A stretch of DNA of 64,000 nucleotides from the NCBI GenBank assembly GCA_020631815.1, contig JACKGW010000001.1:310001-374000 (forward strand), given 5' to 3'. Positions 1-8,017 of the stretch are shown one piece after another. Source of the stretch: Planctomycetota bacterium. GTDB taxonomy: Bacteria > Planctomycetota > PLA2 > JAEUHO01. Numbering within the stretch: position 1 is the first letter of the stretch; the number at the start of each line of letters is the position of its first letter. The notes below the pieces were generated by a model, which worked only from the letters and a program-made list of their open reading frames with translations, was not told the DNA's origin and made no database searches. A program made the translations under genes and the position numbers.

Positions 1-1160
1 CCACGCAGGCTCTCGTAGAACGCCTCGGCCAGCGAGGCACCATCGGCGTAGTGGATGTGGATGAACGGCGCGGGGAACTTCATCCAGATCGACAGGGGTT
101 CGCAGACGGTGCCGCTGCTGCCCGCGGCGCCCGCGGCCAGGAAGGCGGTCAGCTTGGTCTGGCCCGAGCCGTCGAGCTGTCCGCCGAACGACGTCAGATG
201 CTCGGCGATGGCGCCCGGCAGCATCTGGCTCCCGCACTTGCTCCAGTCGAACCCGGCGATCCCGGCCACGACGCCGATGACATCCTCGCACTGGTTCGGC
301 AAGACGGCATCCTGGCCCTCTTGGTCTGGCGCGATGATGACCGCCTTGTGGCCGCGCTTCTCGAGCTCCTCGACGGTCTGGTTGAAGAACATGCGGCGCG
401 ACTTGGCGCGGATGTCCTTGTGGTCCATCAGGTAGACGGTGCCCTTGGGCATCGTGCCGTCGGCCCCGACCGAGCGCTCGAGGTTGGCGAGGATGTCGGG
501 CACCGACATGCCCTGGATCCCGTGCCAGCCCAGCATCGTGGACAGGCGGTAGCGGTCCATGTCCGTGGCGAGGTCGTCTGCCGAAGGCTGCTTGACCGCC
601 TCGCCGCTGCGCTCCCAGAGGTACGTGGAGCGGAATCCCGTGGTCGGAAGCGGGGGGCCGGGGCGGACGCGCGCGTAGCGGTTGATCTCGAGATCCGTGT
701 AGGCGAGGTCCTTGGCCAGTACGCGACGGGAGAGGTACGTGGCGCCCGTCAGCGAGAGCCGCTTGGGGACGCGCTTGTCCCAGCCGTTGGGCTCACCGTC
801 GGCGGAGAAGTCCGCGGCGAACGGGAAGTCCGTGCTGAAGGCGATCGTGTCCACATCGCCGTCCAGGCCGTGCTCGGCCAGCCAGGCGTCGAGCGGAGCG
901 AGAATCCGCTCGCGGAACAAGTCGACCGTCGACAGCTGGCGGTGGGGGATCTTGGTCAACCGGCAGATGTGGTGCACCGGGATGCCGCGCATCCGCGCGT
1001 ACTCGGTGGCGACATACAGCGATGTGGGCGAGTCACCGTTGGCCACGATGACGGTGCGGCTCGGCCCGCCACCCGCCACGGCGGCGGGCGCCGCCAGGAG
1101 GACCACCGACAGCAAGGCCAGGGCGAGAAGCGTGGCGCGTCCGAGGGTCCGCACCGCCAT
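1..1160 (-). CDS. TIGR03790-like secreted protein (3' end outside window)
   Basis: The frame starts with ATG at 1160-1158 and stays open to the window edge, so the C-terminus is missing. The N-terminus is a signal peptide: a short basic start, a hydrophobic run rich in Leu, Ala and Val, and an Ala-X-Ala type cleavage site near residue 30. It is followed by VIVANGDSPTSLYVATEYA, then an RGIP segment. This beta-strand plus 'Ser-leu-x-vA-x-yY-a-x-xRgIP' pattern is typical of the uncharacterised TIGR03790 family found in planctomycetes and some other bacteria. Near the window edge the frame reads FIHIHYADGASLAEAFYESL, which fits the family's late conserved region. The start codon overlaps the LemA stop by one base (TGATG), so the two genes are probably co-translated. 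Function is unknown. The family call comes from motif memory and is moderately firm. Confidence 0.7.
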   Translation of the reverse strand, partial: MAVRTLGRATLLALALLSVVLLAAPAAVAGGGPSRTVIVANGDSPTSLYVATEYARMRGIPVHHICRLTKIPHRQLSTVDLFRERILAPLDAWLAEHGLDGDVDTIAFSTDFPFAADFSADGEPNGWDKRVPKRLSLTGATYLSRRVLAKDLAYTDLEINRYARVRPGPPLPTTGFRSTYLWERSGEAVKQPSADDLATDMDRYRLSTMLGWHGIQGMSVPDILANLERSVGADGTMPKGTVYLMDHKDIRAKSRRMFFNQTVEELEKRGHKAVIIAPDQEGQDAVLPNQCEDVIGVVAGIAGFDWSKCGSQMLPGAIAEHLTSFGGQLDGSGQTKLTAFLAAGAAGSSGTVCEPLSIWMKFPAPFIHIHYADGASLAEAFYESLR

Positions 1161-1771
1161 CAGGAGAGGTCCACCTGCGGCAGGGCGCGCTCGCTGGCGT
1201 CCTCGATCTCGAAGAACTCGCGCTTGCGGAATCCGTACATGTTGGCGAGCACGCTCGAGGGGAAGCTCTCGATGAGGTTGGCCAAGTCGCGGACGTTGGC
1301 GTTGTAGAAGCGACGCGCCCGCTGGATGCGATTCTCCGTGGTGGCCAGCTCCTCCTGCAGGGCCAGGAAGTGGCGGCTGGCCTTCAGCTCGGGGTAGCTC
1401 TCCTTGAGCAGGAACAGCCCGCGGATCTCACGCGTAAGCGCGTTCTCGTCGCGGGCCTGGTCCACGGGCGACGTGTGGGGCGACGCCGCCTTGTTGCGGG
1501 CCAGCACCACGCGCTCCAGCGTGTCGCCCTCGTGCTTCGCGTAGCCCTTGACCGTCTCGACGAGGTTCGGGATCAGGTCGTAGCGGCGCTTGAGCTCGGT
1601 ATCGACGTCCGACCACGACTCGTCGCAGTGGTTGCGTGCCCGGACGAGTCGGTTGTAGGTCCCGACGGCCCAGAGGAGGCCGAACACCACGAGACCGACA
1701 GCCACCCAGGCACCGGGATGGACACCGCTCGCGGCCCAGGAGTGGAGCGAAGCAAGAGGGAGAAGCGACAT
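1160..1771 (-). CDS. lemA: LemA family protein
   Basis: LemA proteins are small, membrane-anchored, mostly helical proteins of unclear function, often next to TPM/DUF3137-type membrane proteins. A transmembrane segment near residues 18-37 (WVAVGLVVFGLLWAVGTYN) is followed by the family signature: a Trp-ser-x-val-asp segment, then RRYDLIPNLVETVKGYAKHE at about residues 62-81, and later ENRIQRARRFYNANVRDL and FPSSVLANMYGF. About 203 residues is the usual LemA size. The frame extends about 100 codons upstream, but that part is low-complexity and Arg/Pro-rich; the ATG at 1771 (or 1780) directly before the membrane segment is preferred. The gene lies downstream of two paralogous membrane proteins and overlaps the next gene by one base. 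Confidence 0.9.
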   Translation of the reverse strand: MSLLPLASLHSWAASGVHPGAWVAVGLVVFGLLWAVGTYNRLVRARNHCDESWSDVDTELKRRYDLIPNLVETVKGYAKHEGDTLERVVLARNKAASPHTSPVDQARDENALTREIRGLFLLKESYPELKASRHFLALQEELATTENRIQRARRFYNANVRDLANLIESFPSSVLANMYGFRKREFFEIEDASERALPQVDLS

Positions 1772-1890
1772 GCCCCGCATTCTGCCGCAAGCGGGACCCG
1801 AGTGTGCGTTCCCGCCGCGCGGCGGCGGACGGACCGTGAGGGCCCCGCCCCTCCGCGATGGCGTCCCTCGTGCGATTGGCGAGAATCCCC

Positions 1891-2604
1891 CTACGAGGCC
1901 GCGGGACCCGGGCCGATCAGGTCCTGCGGGAGTGCATCGAGCAGCCGTGTACCGATGTCGATCAGCTCGTCCCAGTGGTGGGGGCCGATGCGCTCGGTGC
2001 GCTGGACGAGGACGTGTCGACCTCCCAGGGCCAGCTGGATGCGCGTGGGCGTCTCGAGGAGCACGTACCGCACGCGGGCGTTGATCACCCTGCGAGCCCA
2101 CGGCGCACTGGCGGACTTCACGTGGTAGCGCGAGCTGAACTCGTCGCCGCCGAAGTCGATGTCATCGAAGCCGACGACGGCCGCGAGCTTGTCCAGCCAT
2201 CGCTCCGGGCGGACTTCGACGAGGTCGAGGCTGGCCTTGACCTCGAACAGTACGTTGGAAGACCAATACGTCGTCGTGTCGGTGCCGCCCTCGCCGTCGC
2301 TGCTGTGTCGGTCGTACGAGTGCTCGAAGCACCAGAGGGGGCGGCGTGCACGATCGGTGGTGAGGACGTCATGCACGGCATGGTTGTCACCCTTCTCGAA
2401 CCAGGAGAAGGGTCTTATGCGCGGCCAGACATCGGAGCTGGCGGCCGTCCGGAACCCGAGGTCGTGGTGCTCGGCCCACTTCGCCACCAACGCGTGCCGC
2501 TCGCGCTCGATCCGGGAGCGAATCCACATCACGAAGACGCCCACCGCGAGGCAGGTGTAGATGAATGGCAGGATGAGCTCGTCGAGTTCGGCAGCTGCCC
2601 CCAT
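1891..2604 (-). CDS. Membrane-anchored hypothetical protein, paralog A
   Basis: A 237-residue protein with one N-terminal transmembrane segment (about residues 12-28, PFIYTCLAVGVFVMWI) followed by a basic stretch and a soluble domain. The soluble part contains TYWSSNVLFEVKASLDLVEV and WLDKLAAVVGFDDIDFGGDE, which align by eye with the next upstream gene (SSNVILDAQMRLDPLTI, WLDKMVQAVGFDDIDFESNQ). The two are therefore tandem paralogs. The pattern 'fDDIDF-x-x-x-x-Fsr-x-y/f-x-VKa' resembles membrane proteins often found beside LemA (DUF3137-like), but the match is too weak to assert. Function unknown. It stops 120 bases before the lemA start, consistent with a LemA-associated operon. Confidence 0.75.
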   Translation of the reverse strand: MGAAAELDELILPFIYTCLAVGVFVMWIRSRIERERHALVAKWAEHHDLGFRTAASSDVWPRIRPFSWFEKGDNHAVHDVLTTDRARRPLWCFEHSYDRHSSDGEGGTDTTTYWSSNVLFEVKASLDLVEVRPERWLDKLAAVVGFDDIDFGGDEFSSRYHVKSASAPWARRVINARVRYVLLETPTRIQLALGGRHVLVQRTERIGPHHWDELIDIGTRLLDALPQDLIGPGPAAS

Positions 2605-2615
2605 GGCAACCGCCG

Positions 2616-3407
2616 CTAGTCGCCCGCCCCCGCCCGCAGGCTCCGCTCGCGGGCCAGGTCGGCCGGCAGCGCGTCGAGGAACTTGGCGCCCAACGTGAGC
2701 GCGTCCTCGAAGTCCTGGGGCTTGAAGCGCCCGTTACGACGCACGAGCAGGTGCAGGCCGCCCATCTCGATGTGGAACCGAGGTGACGAGAGCAGCAGCT
2801 CCATGACCTCGGTGTGGATCACGTCGTAGGCCCAGCGCTTGTCCTTGGCCTTCACCATGAACTCACGGCTGAACTGGTTGCTCTCGAAGTCGATGTCGTC
2901 GAAGCCCACCGCCTGCACCATCTTGTCGAGCCACGTCTCGGTGCGGATGGTCAGCGGATCGAGCCGCATCTGGGCGTCCAGGATGACGTTGCTGGACCAG
3001 TGATGGTGGGTCTGACGGCGGCCCTTGCTGTCGGTCGAGTGCGTCTCGTAGTGATAGTCGAAGCAGCACACCTGCCAGGGCCCCGAGGTGCCCTCCATGA
3101 CGTTCTGGGCGTAGCGGTTGGAGCCGGCCGTGAAGTGACTGAAGTGCGACCAGCGCGACGCGTACCCGCCACTCTTGCCGGGGTGCAAGGTGAGGCCACG
3201 GCCCTGCGACCAGACCACGAGCTCTTCCATGCGCTTCTGGTGCTTCTTCCAGCTGTAGATGCTGGCGATCACCATCAGGACGATCATCACGCCGAAGACC
3301 AGCGCCATGCGGCCCGGTCCCGCATTCGCGGCGAGGGGTCCGATCAGCAGCTCGTGGCCGATTCCGATGTGCAACGCAGTCCTCCCGAGACGGCCGAGTG
3401 TACGCAC
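2616..3407 (-). CDS. Membrane-anchored hypothetical protein, paralog B
   Basis: A 263-residue paralog of the next gene. A hydrophobic segment (MALVFGVMIVLMVIASIYS, about residues 34-52) precedes a charged linker and a soluble domain with HHHWSSNVILDAQMRLDPL and VGFDDIDFESNQFSREFMVK. The start is uncertain. The GTG at 3407 is used here, but it has no visible ribosome binding site and lies four bases from a repeat element that begins at 3411. The ATG at 3307 would start the protein directly at the membrane segment. It ends 12 bases before paralog A. Function unknown; probably part of the same LemA-linked membrane group. Confidence 0.7.
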   Translation of the reverse strand: MRTLGRLGRTALHIGIGHELLIGPLAANAGPGRMALVFGVMIVLMVIASIYSWKKHQKRMEELVVWSQGRGLTLHPGKSGGYASRWSHFSHFTAGSNRYAQNVMEGTSGPWQVCCFDYHYETHSTDSKGRRQTHHHWSSNVILDAQMRLDPLTIRTETWLDKMVQAVGFDDIDFESNQFSREFMVKAKDKRWAYDVIHTEVMELLLSSPRFHIEMGGLHLLVRRNGRFKPQDFEDALTLGAKFLDALPADLARERSLRAGAGD

Positions 3408-3410
3408 GGA

Positions 3411-3545
3411 GGTGTCTGAACCCGTGTCTGGGAGCGCAGCGACACTGACACGGGGTCTGACACCGCAGTGCGGCTTCCGCCCTCGGGGTCAGACCCCGCG
3501 CCCGCGGCATCGCTTCCGCGATACCGCATCACGGGTTCAGACCCC
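3411..3545. repeat. Structured inverted repeat pair (units A and B), locus 1
   Basis: Two related units lie head to head. Unit A (3411-3464) begins GGTGTCTGAACCC and ends GGGGTCTGACACC. Unit B (3485-3545) begins GGGGTCAGACCCC and ends GGGTTCAGACCCC, so B reads like A in reverse complement. Unit A can form an 8-bp stem (3421-3428 with 3447-3454) and unit B a stem (3504-3513 with 3518-3527). The same units occur at 7687-7995. Unit B overlaps the last codons of the DUF1572 gene and supplies its stop codon. The pattern resembles REP/BIME-type palindromes; no REP-associated transposase is visible in this window. Confidence 0.85.
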
Positions 3546-4100
3546 GCGGCCCTCCTCTCCCATGTCATGCCCCATGGACGCGTTGAAGGCGCCCGAGCCA
3601 CCGCGCGGCACCGACAGCGAGGTCCAGGCGGGGCCCACGAGCAGCCTCGCCGTGGTCACGATCTGGCCCACGTGGTAGCCGTGGTGGGCGAGCTGGCGAT
3701 TCAGTGCGCCAAGAACCGTGTGGGGCTCACCGCGCACGGTCACCGTCGCGAGGAGATCGCTTGGTTGCAGCGCCGCGAGCGTCCCCTCGAGGGCTGCCCA
3801 GCCCGATTTCCAGTCGGCCTCGAGGGCGGCACGGGAGCGTCCCGCCTCCTCGAACTCGGTGTCGCGGTGACGCCACGGCTTCTCGCCATCCGTCGTCAGG
3901 AAGTCGGTGAAGCGGGAGCGCAGGTTGCCCGCCTGATGCCGGGCGATCACGTCGATCGAGTTGAGGTCTTCGGCCGGGATGCGGTGCAGGTCGTCGTCCC
4001 CAACCTGCGCCATCGCTCGCTCGGCCAGGCGGCGGAGCCCTGCGAAGCGCTCCACCAAGTCGTCCAGCAGCACCCGTCCCAGGTCCACGTCCGCAGCCAT
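3537..4100 (-). CDS. DUF1572 family protein (DinB-like fold)
   Basis: A 187-residue protein of the DUF1572 family, which belongs to the DinB/YfiT-like four-helix metal-binding group and has no assigned reaction. The signature NSIDVIARHQAGNLRSRFTD followed by FLTTDGEKPWRHRDTEFEE (about residues 47-85) is characteristic, and QLAHHGYHVGQIV near residue 145 carries the conserved histidines expected to bind metal. The start at 4100 is supported by a strong GAGGAGG ribosome binding site. The last residues (about Arg-Gly-Val) and the TGA stop are encoded inside repeat unit B, so the C-terminus appears to have been altered by repeat insertion. Confidence 0.85.
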   Translation of the reverse strand: MAADVDLGRVLLDDLVERFAGLRRLAERAMAQVGDDDLHRIPAEDLNSIDVIARHQAGNLRSRFTDFLTTDGEKPWRHRDTEFEEAGRSRAALEADWKSGWAALEGTLAALQPSDLLATVTVRGEPHTVLGALNRQLAHHGYHVGQIVTTARLLVGPAWTSLSVPRGGSGAFNASMGHDMGEEGRGV

Positions 4101-4212
4101 CGGGCCTCCTCGGGGCGGGGCGTGGACACGAGAGCTCTCGCCCGCGGTCCCGTGCCGTCCCCGCCGAAGGTGAGGCTACCGTTTCCGGAGGCTTCGTTCC
4201 CCTGGAGGGTCC

Positions 4213-4584
4213 ATGCCCAGCAACGTCCTTGGTACGCCGCTCACGACGTGCTCCCGTTCGCCCCTCACGGGCTGGTACCGCGACGGTACGTGCCGGACGG
4301 GCAGTGGCGACGAGGGTCTGCACTGCGTGTGCGCCGTCATGACGCAGGAGTTCCTGCGCTTCTCGCGTGAGCACGGCAATGACCTCTCCACGCCCAATCC
4401 CGAGATGGACTTCCCGGGCTTGAAGCCCGGCGACCGCTGGTGCGTGTGCATCGGCCGCTGGAAGGAGGCGCACGCCGCGGGTGCTGCGCCCCTCGTCGTG
4501 CTCGAGGCCACGCACATCTCGGCCCTGGAGTTCGTGGATCTGGAGGACCTGAGGGCTCACGAGGTGGGCGGCCCGAAGGCGTAG
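4213..4584 (+). CDS. DUF2237 family protein
   Basis: A 123-residue protein that matches the DUF2237 family across its whole length. It begins NVLGTPLTTCSRSPLTGWYR, has the conserved Cys pair region and CVCAVMTQEFLRFSREHGND, then FPGLKPGDRWCVCIGRWKEA and VVLEATHISALEFVDLEDL. The many conserved Cys, His and Asp residues suggest metal binding, but no function is established. The GGAGGG ribosome binding site just upstream supports the ATG at 4213. It appears to be a single-gene unit, 81 bases before the next gene. Confidence 0.9.
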   Translation: MPSNVLGTPLTTCSRSPLTGWYRDGTCRTGSGDEGLHCVCAVMTQEFLRFSREHGNDLSTPNPEMDFPGLKPGDRWCVCIGRWKEAHAAGAAPLVVLEATHISALEFVDLEDLRAHEVGGPKA

Positions 4585-4664
4585 CGCATCCGCCGGCCCG
4601 CCTACCGCCCCGTTGACCCTCCGCGGGTCTCCCTGCACCCTGATCCCAGTCCCGGGAGGTCCTC

Positions 4665-5147
4665 GTGACCGTTGGCGCACGGCTTCTGCTGCTGTTCCCG
4701 CTGCTGGGGCTTGCCCTGCTGGTGGGCCTGCAGGAGACGGAACCCGGCGCAATGGTGCGCGCAGCCTGGGTCGACGGCGCCCGCCAGCTGGCAGCGCCCT
4801 TCGCCAAGCACCTCGTGGACTATCCGCCGCACGTGACGCCCGTGCCGGCCGACGTGGCGGACGCGGCCCCCGCGTCGCCCCCGCAGCTCGCCTTTCTCGC
4901 GATCTTCCTCGCGGGCGTGCTGGCCCTGCCCGGTTCGTGGGGAGGGCGGGGCCTGCGTCTCCTCGTGGGCCTCGTCGTGTTGCTTGCTCTCGATGCCTGG
5001 CGGCTCGTGATCCTCTCGCACTTCGCGGCGGGGGACCCGGGCGTCCTGCGCGATGTCGAGGCGGTGCTCTGGCCCGCTCCCTTGGTCGCCGTGCTCGTGC
5101 TGCTGCTCTTGGCCGCGCGCCCTCGCGCCGGCACGGTGGCGGCATGA
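4665..5147 (+). CDS. Exosortase-like membrane protein lacking the catalytic cysteine
   Basis: A 160-residue membrane protein with about four hydrophobic segments. The C-terminal half resembles the end of exosortase/archaeosortase proteins, most like the XrtH type: LALPGSWGGRGLRLLVGL, then LLALDAWRLVILSHFAAGDP, then a Trp-Pro and a final hydrophobic helix ending at an Arg. Exosortases are membrane transpeptidases that use an invariant Cys, but this protein contains no cysteine, and the region where the active site should lie is a Pro/Ala-rich linker. It is therefore either a degenerate relative or an unrelated membrane protein of similar layout. GTG start with a GGGAGGT ribosome binding site. 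It overlaps the next gene by ATGA. Confidence 0.45.
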   Translation: MTVGARLLLLFPLLGLALLVGLQETEPGAMVRAAWVDGARQLAAPFAKHLVDYPPHVTPVPADVADAAPASPPQLAFLAIFLAGVLALPGSWGGRGLRLLVGLVVLLALDAWRLVILSHFAAGDPGVLRDVEAVLWPAPLVAVLVLLLLAARPRAGTVAA

Positions 5148-5638
5148 GGGTCGGGGCTCCCCTCTTGGTCGGTGCCCTCCTGATGGCTGCGGGCGCTGCA
5201 GCGGCTTGGTTCGGCGAAGCCACGTACGCACGCGCCTTGGCGCCGCTGGCCGAGCTGTTCCAAGACCGCGTCGATCCGCAGGCACCGGCCCATGTCGAGG
5301 CGCGCGGGACCTACCTCGTCGGAGTCGGTCCCGGGGCCGACGGACAAGCGCGCACGACGCCGCCGATACCCGTTCGCGCCATCGGCTGGACGCTCCCGGC
5401 GCTGCTGATCGGCTGGGGACTCCTCGTGCGGGCGCGCTGGGGCACCTTGATCGTGCTCTTGATGCTGTTCGTGGCCGCCCACGGAGTCCAAGCTGCCTAC
5501 GAGACCAAGTCGGCGTGGTCGGGCACCAATCCTCTCGTCCTGCATACGTGGCGCGAGGGGGGGCAGATGTTGGCCTTGGTGCTGGCGCTGGCGGCCTCGC
5601 GTCTGGCGCGCGGCGACACCTCCGCCGTCAGAAGCTGA
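5144..5638 (+). CDS. Hypothetical membrane protein, translationally coupled to the exosortase-like gene
   Basis: A 164-residue protein with an N-terminal hydrophobic segment (about residues 5-23), a soluble stretch of roughly 70 residues, then two or three more membrane segments (around IGWTLPALLIGWGLLVRA, LIVLLMLFVAAHGVQAAYE and MLALVLALAAS). XrtH-type exosortases are commonly followed by an associated multipass membrane protein, and the ATGA overlap with the preceding gene fits that arrangement. I do not recognise a domain with confidence. It converges on the tamA gene, with an 11-base 3' overlap. Confidence 0.6.
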   Translation: MRVGAPLLVGALLMAAGAAAAWFGEATYARALAPLAELFQDRVDPQAPAHVEARGTYLVGVGPGADGQARTTPPIPVRAIGWTLPALLIGWGLLVRARWGTLIVLLMLFVAAHGVQAAYETKSAWSGTNPLVLHTWREGGQMLALVLALAASRLARGDTSAVRS

Positions 5639-7667
5639 AGCCCAGCGAGAAGTGCACGATCCAGTCCGAGTCGGCGGCGAACCGCTCGCCCGGGTTGTAG
5701 GCGACATCCAGGCGCACCGGGCCGAACGGGAAGTACCAGCGCAGCCCCGCACCAATCGCGTGGCCGAGGGGTCCCGAGAAGTCCCATGCGTCTTCGTTCA
5801 CGACACCGACGTCGTAGAACGCCGCGCCGTGAAGGTCGCCGAGCCCAAGGGGCACGCGGAGCTCCACGTGGGCCTCGGCCGCCGTCAAGCCACCGATGGG
5901 ATCGCCGTCGTCATCGACCGGCCCCAGCTCGGACTCGTCGAAGCTGCGCACGCTCGACTCGCCGCCCAGGAAGTAGCGCTCCTGGATGGGGAGCGTGGCG
6001 GCGCCGTCGAGGATCTCCTTCACGCGCGCCGACGCGCCCACCGCAAGCACGGCGGGACCCAGCGGGACCAGGTGCACGACGCGCCCGCGCAGCTCGAGGT
6101 AGTCGAGGTCGGCACCTAGCGCAGGGTTGCTCCAGAAGGTCCCGACTTCGGCCAGCGTGCCCCGTGTCGGCAAGAGCACGCTGTCGCGCGTGTCGTAGGC
6201 CACCTCCGCGAACAGGCCCGCGGCGTTGACGAAGCCGTCCAGGGTGTCGGCGTCGATGTCGCCCTTGATGTCGCTGGCCTTCTCCGAGCGGAACCGGTAC
6301 CCGCCCGACAGGCGCCACGTGTCCAGCAGCACGGCCTCGGCCGCCGCCGACAGCTCGATGCGCTGGAAGGTGTACGAGGGCTCCTCGCGCCGCTCGTAGC
6401 CGGCGTGCAGGAGCAGCTGGCGGTCGGGTCCGAAGATCCACGGGTCGATCAGGTCCACGTCGCCGGCCCAGCCCTTGAGGCTGGCCCGCGTCTCGGCTTC
6501 GAAGCGCCGTCCGATGCCGAACAGGTTGCGGTCCACGTAGCGCAGCGACCCGCGCGCAAGCTCGTAGCTGCCCCAGCCCGCTTGGATCTCCACGCTGCGG
6601 GCTTCGAGCTCGGGCAGGTCGAACACGAGGTCGGCCGTGTCCGGCCCCGTGGGCTTGACCTCGGCGTTGACGCTGCGGAACAGCCCCGAGCGGAAGAAGC
6701 TCTCCTGCGCTTGGTCGATCTTGCCTTGGTAGAGCACGTCGCCGCGGCGCAGCGGCACCAGGCCGCGTGCGAAGGAGTACCGCGTGCGATCCAGGCTTCG
6801 GAGGCAGATTTCCTCCACGCGCACGCACGGTCCCGGCACGGCCACGATGTCGATGTCCGCGCGGCAGCACGGCTCGCGCACGAGGCGTGCAGTGCCCTTG
6901 ACGGTGGCGAACTGCCGACCACGGTCCAGGAGGCCGCTGCGGACGCGGCCCGCGGCTTGGTACGGGATGCGTCCGTTGTAGGGCTTGCCAATGAGGCCCA
7001 TGTCACACGGCGCGACGCCCTCGAAGTGGACGCCTTGCACGCAGGTGCGGCAGCCCTCCTCGATGCGGATCGTCACGCGCACGCAGTCGTGCTTGGCGTT
7101 CCAGTGTTCCTCGGGCTCGTGGACCGTCACGTACTGGAAGCCGTTCAGGCGGTACTCGCGCTCGATCTGCTCGATCCCGTCATCGATGATCTGGCGGTCG
7201 TACACGGTGGCGCCAAGCCCGAGCGGTGCGTCCGTCGACAGGTCGAAGTACTCGAGGAGATCCTCGGGGTCCAGGCAGGTCACCCCGACCAGCTGGATGC
7301 CGGACAGGTTGGCGCGCCGCCCTTCGTCCACGCGGAAGATCGCCACATCGCCCTCGATCCCGAAGTCGACCGTGGCGCCGACGTAGCCCTCCGCGAGCAG
7401 GTACTGCTCCATGGACCACGCAGCGTCCTGGGCGTCGGCCTCGCGGTGATGCTTGGCGAAGGCGTCCAGCTCGATCTCCGCTGCTCCGGCCAAGTCCGCC
7501 GTCGACACGGCGACGTTGCCGACGATGCGTGCACCGGGTGGGAGCCCGTCTTCGCACACGAACGGATTGGGCAGGTGCGGAAGCTCCGGCGGCTCGAACG
7601 GATCGTCCTTGCTGCACGGCAGCGCGCACTGGCACCCCGCAAGCAGCAGCGCAAGGAAGAGAAGCAC
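5628..7667 (-). CDS. tamA: Omp85/TamA-like outer membrane protein with lipobox-like N-terminus
   Basis: A 679-residue member of the Omp85 superfamily, which inserts or translocates proteins at the outer membrane. The N-terminal half contains POTRA-like repeats, for example EGDVAIFRVDEGRRANLSGI and DTADLVFDLPELEARSVEI before the barrel. The C-terminal half is a surface-antigen (D15-type) barrel: YLELRGRVVHLVPLGPAVLA, ERYFLGGESSVRSFDESELG, and a last strand ending in Phe (DSDWIVHFSLGFSF). The conserved RGF-type loop is represented by SSVRSFDE. The proposed GTG start at 7667 gives LLFLALLLAGCQC, a lipoprotein-type signal, which is unusual for Omp85. The frame is open further upstream, but that part runs through the repeat array. 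It lies downstream of tamB in the same direction, so a TamA role is more likely than BamA. Confidence 0.85.
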   Translation of the reverse strand: MLLFLALLLAGCQCALPCSKDDPFEPPELPHLPNPFVCEDGLPPGARIVGNVAVSTADLAGAAEIELDAFAKHHREADAQDAAWSMEQYLLAEGYVGATVDFGIEGDVAIFRVDEGRRANLSGIQLVGVTCLDPEDLLEYFDLSTDAPLGLGATVYDRQIIDDGIEQIEREYRLNGFQYVTVHEPEEHWNAKHDCVRVTIRIEEGCRTCVQGVHFEGVAPCDMGLIGKPYNGRIPYQAAGRVRSGLLDRGRQFATVKGTARLVREPCCRADIDIVAVPGPCVRVEEICLRSLDRTRYSFARGLVPLRRGDVLYQGKIDQAQESFFRSGLFRSVNAEVKPTGPDTADLVFDLPELEARSVEIQAGWGSYELARGSLRYVDRNLFGIGRRFEAETRASLKGWAGDVDLIDPWIFGPDRQLLLHAGYERREEPSYTFQRIELSAAAEAVLLDTWRLSGGYRFRSEKASDIKGDIDADTLDGFVNAAGLFAEVAYDTRDSVLLPTRGTLAEVGTFWSNPALGADLDYLELRGRVVHLVPLGPAVLAVGASARVKEILDGAATLPIQERYFLGGESSVRSFDESELGPVDDDGDPIGGLTAAEAHVELRVPLGLGDLHGAAFYDVGVVNEDAWDFSGPLGHAIGAGLRWYFPFGPVRLDVAYNPGERFAADSDWIVHFSLGFSF

Positions 7668-7686
7668 CTCGACGCGTACGCACGTA

Positions 7687-7995
7687 GGTGTCCGATCCGG
7701 CGCAGCGGAGCGAAGCGACGCGGGGCGGAGTCCAACCCCATGGTTCGTCCTCCGCTTGGGGTCAGACCCCGTGCCCGCGGCGTCGCTGTCGCGACACCGC
7801 ATCACGGGTTCAGACCCCGCGCGCGGGACGTCGCCACGCGCGGAGGTGTCTGAACCCGTGCCTGGGAGCGAAGCGACACTGGCGCGGGGTCTGACACCGC
7901 AGTGCGACGGACGCGACGGCGATCGCGTCCCGGCGGAGCCAGACCCCGCGCCCCGCGTTGCCCCTGCGGGGCGCCGCTGCGCGGGATCAGGCACC
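7687..7995. repeat. Array of four alternating structured repeat units, locus 2
   Basis: This fills the roughly 350-base gap between the tamA start and the tamB end. Units alternate in orientation: a degenerate A-type (7687-7739), a B-type (7758-7818), an A-type (7845-7898) and a degenerate B-type (7935-7995). The central two are near copies of the units at 3411-3545 but in the opposite order. Stems are kept by compensatory changes. In A the arms are CCCGTGTC/GACACGGG at locus 1 and CCCGTGCC/GGCGCGGG here. In B the inner arms are ATCGC/GCGAT at locus 1 and GTCGC/GCGAC here. This suggests selection on a hairpin in DNA or RNA. No gene is seen within it. Confidence 0.85.
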
Positions 7996-8017
7996 CGCCT
8001 CGCGCCTCCGACCTTGC

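Noticed and set aside
7668..8017. CRISPR-like array in the tamB-tamA gap
   Set aside because: Units alternate in orientation, have internal stems and no spacers of uniform length, and no cas genes are near.
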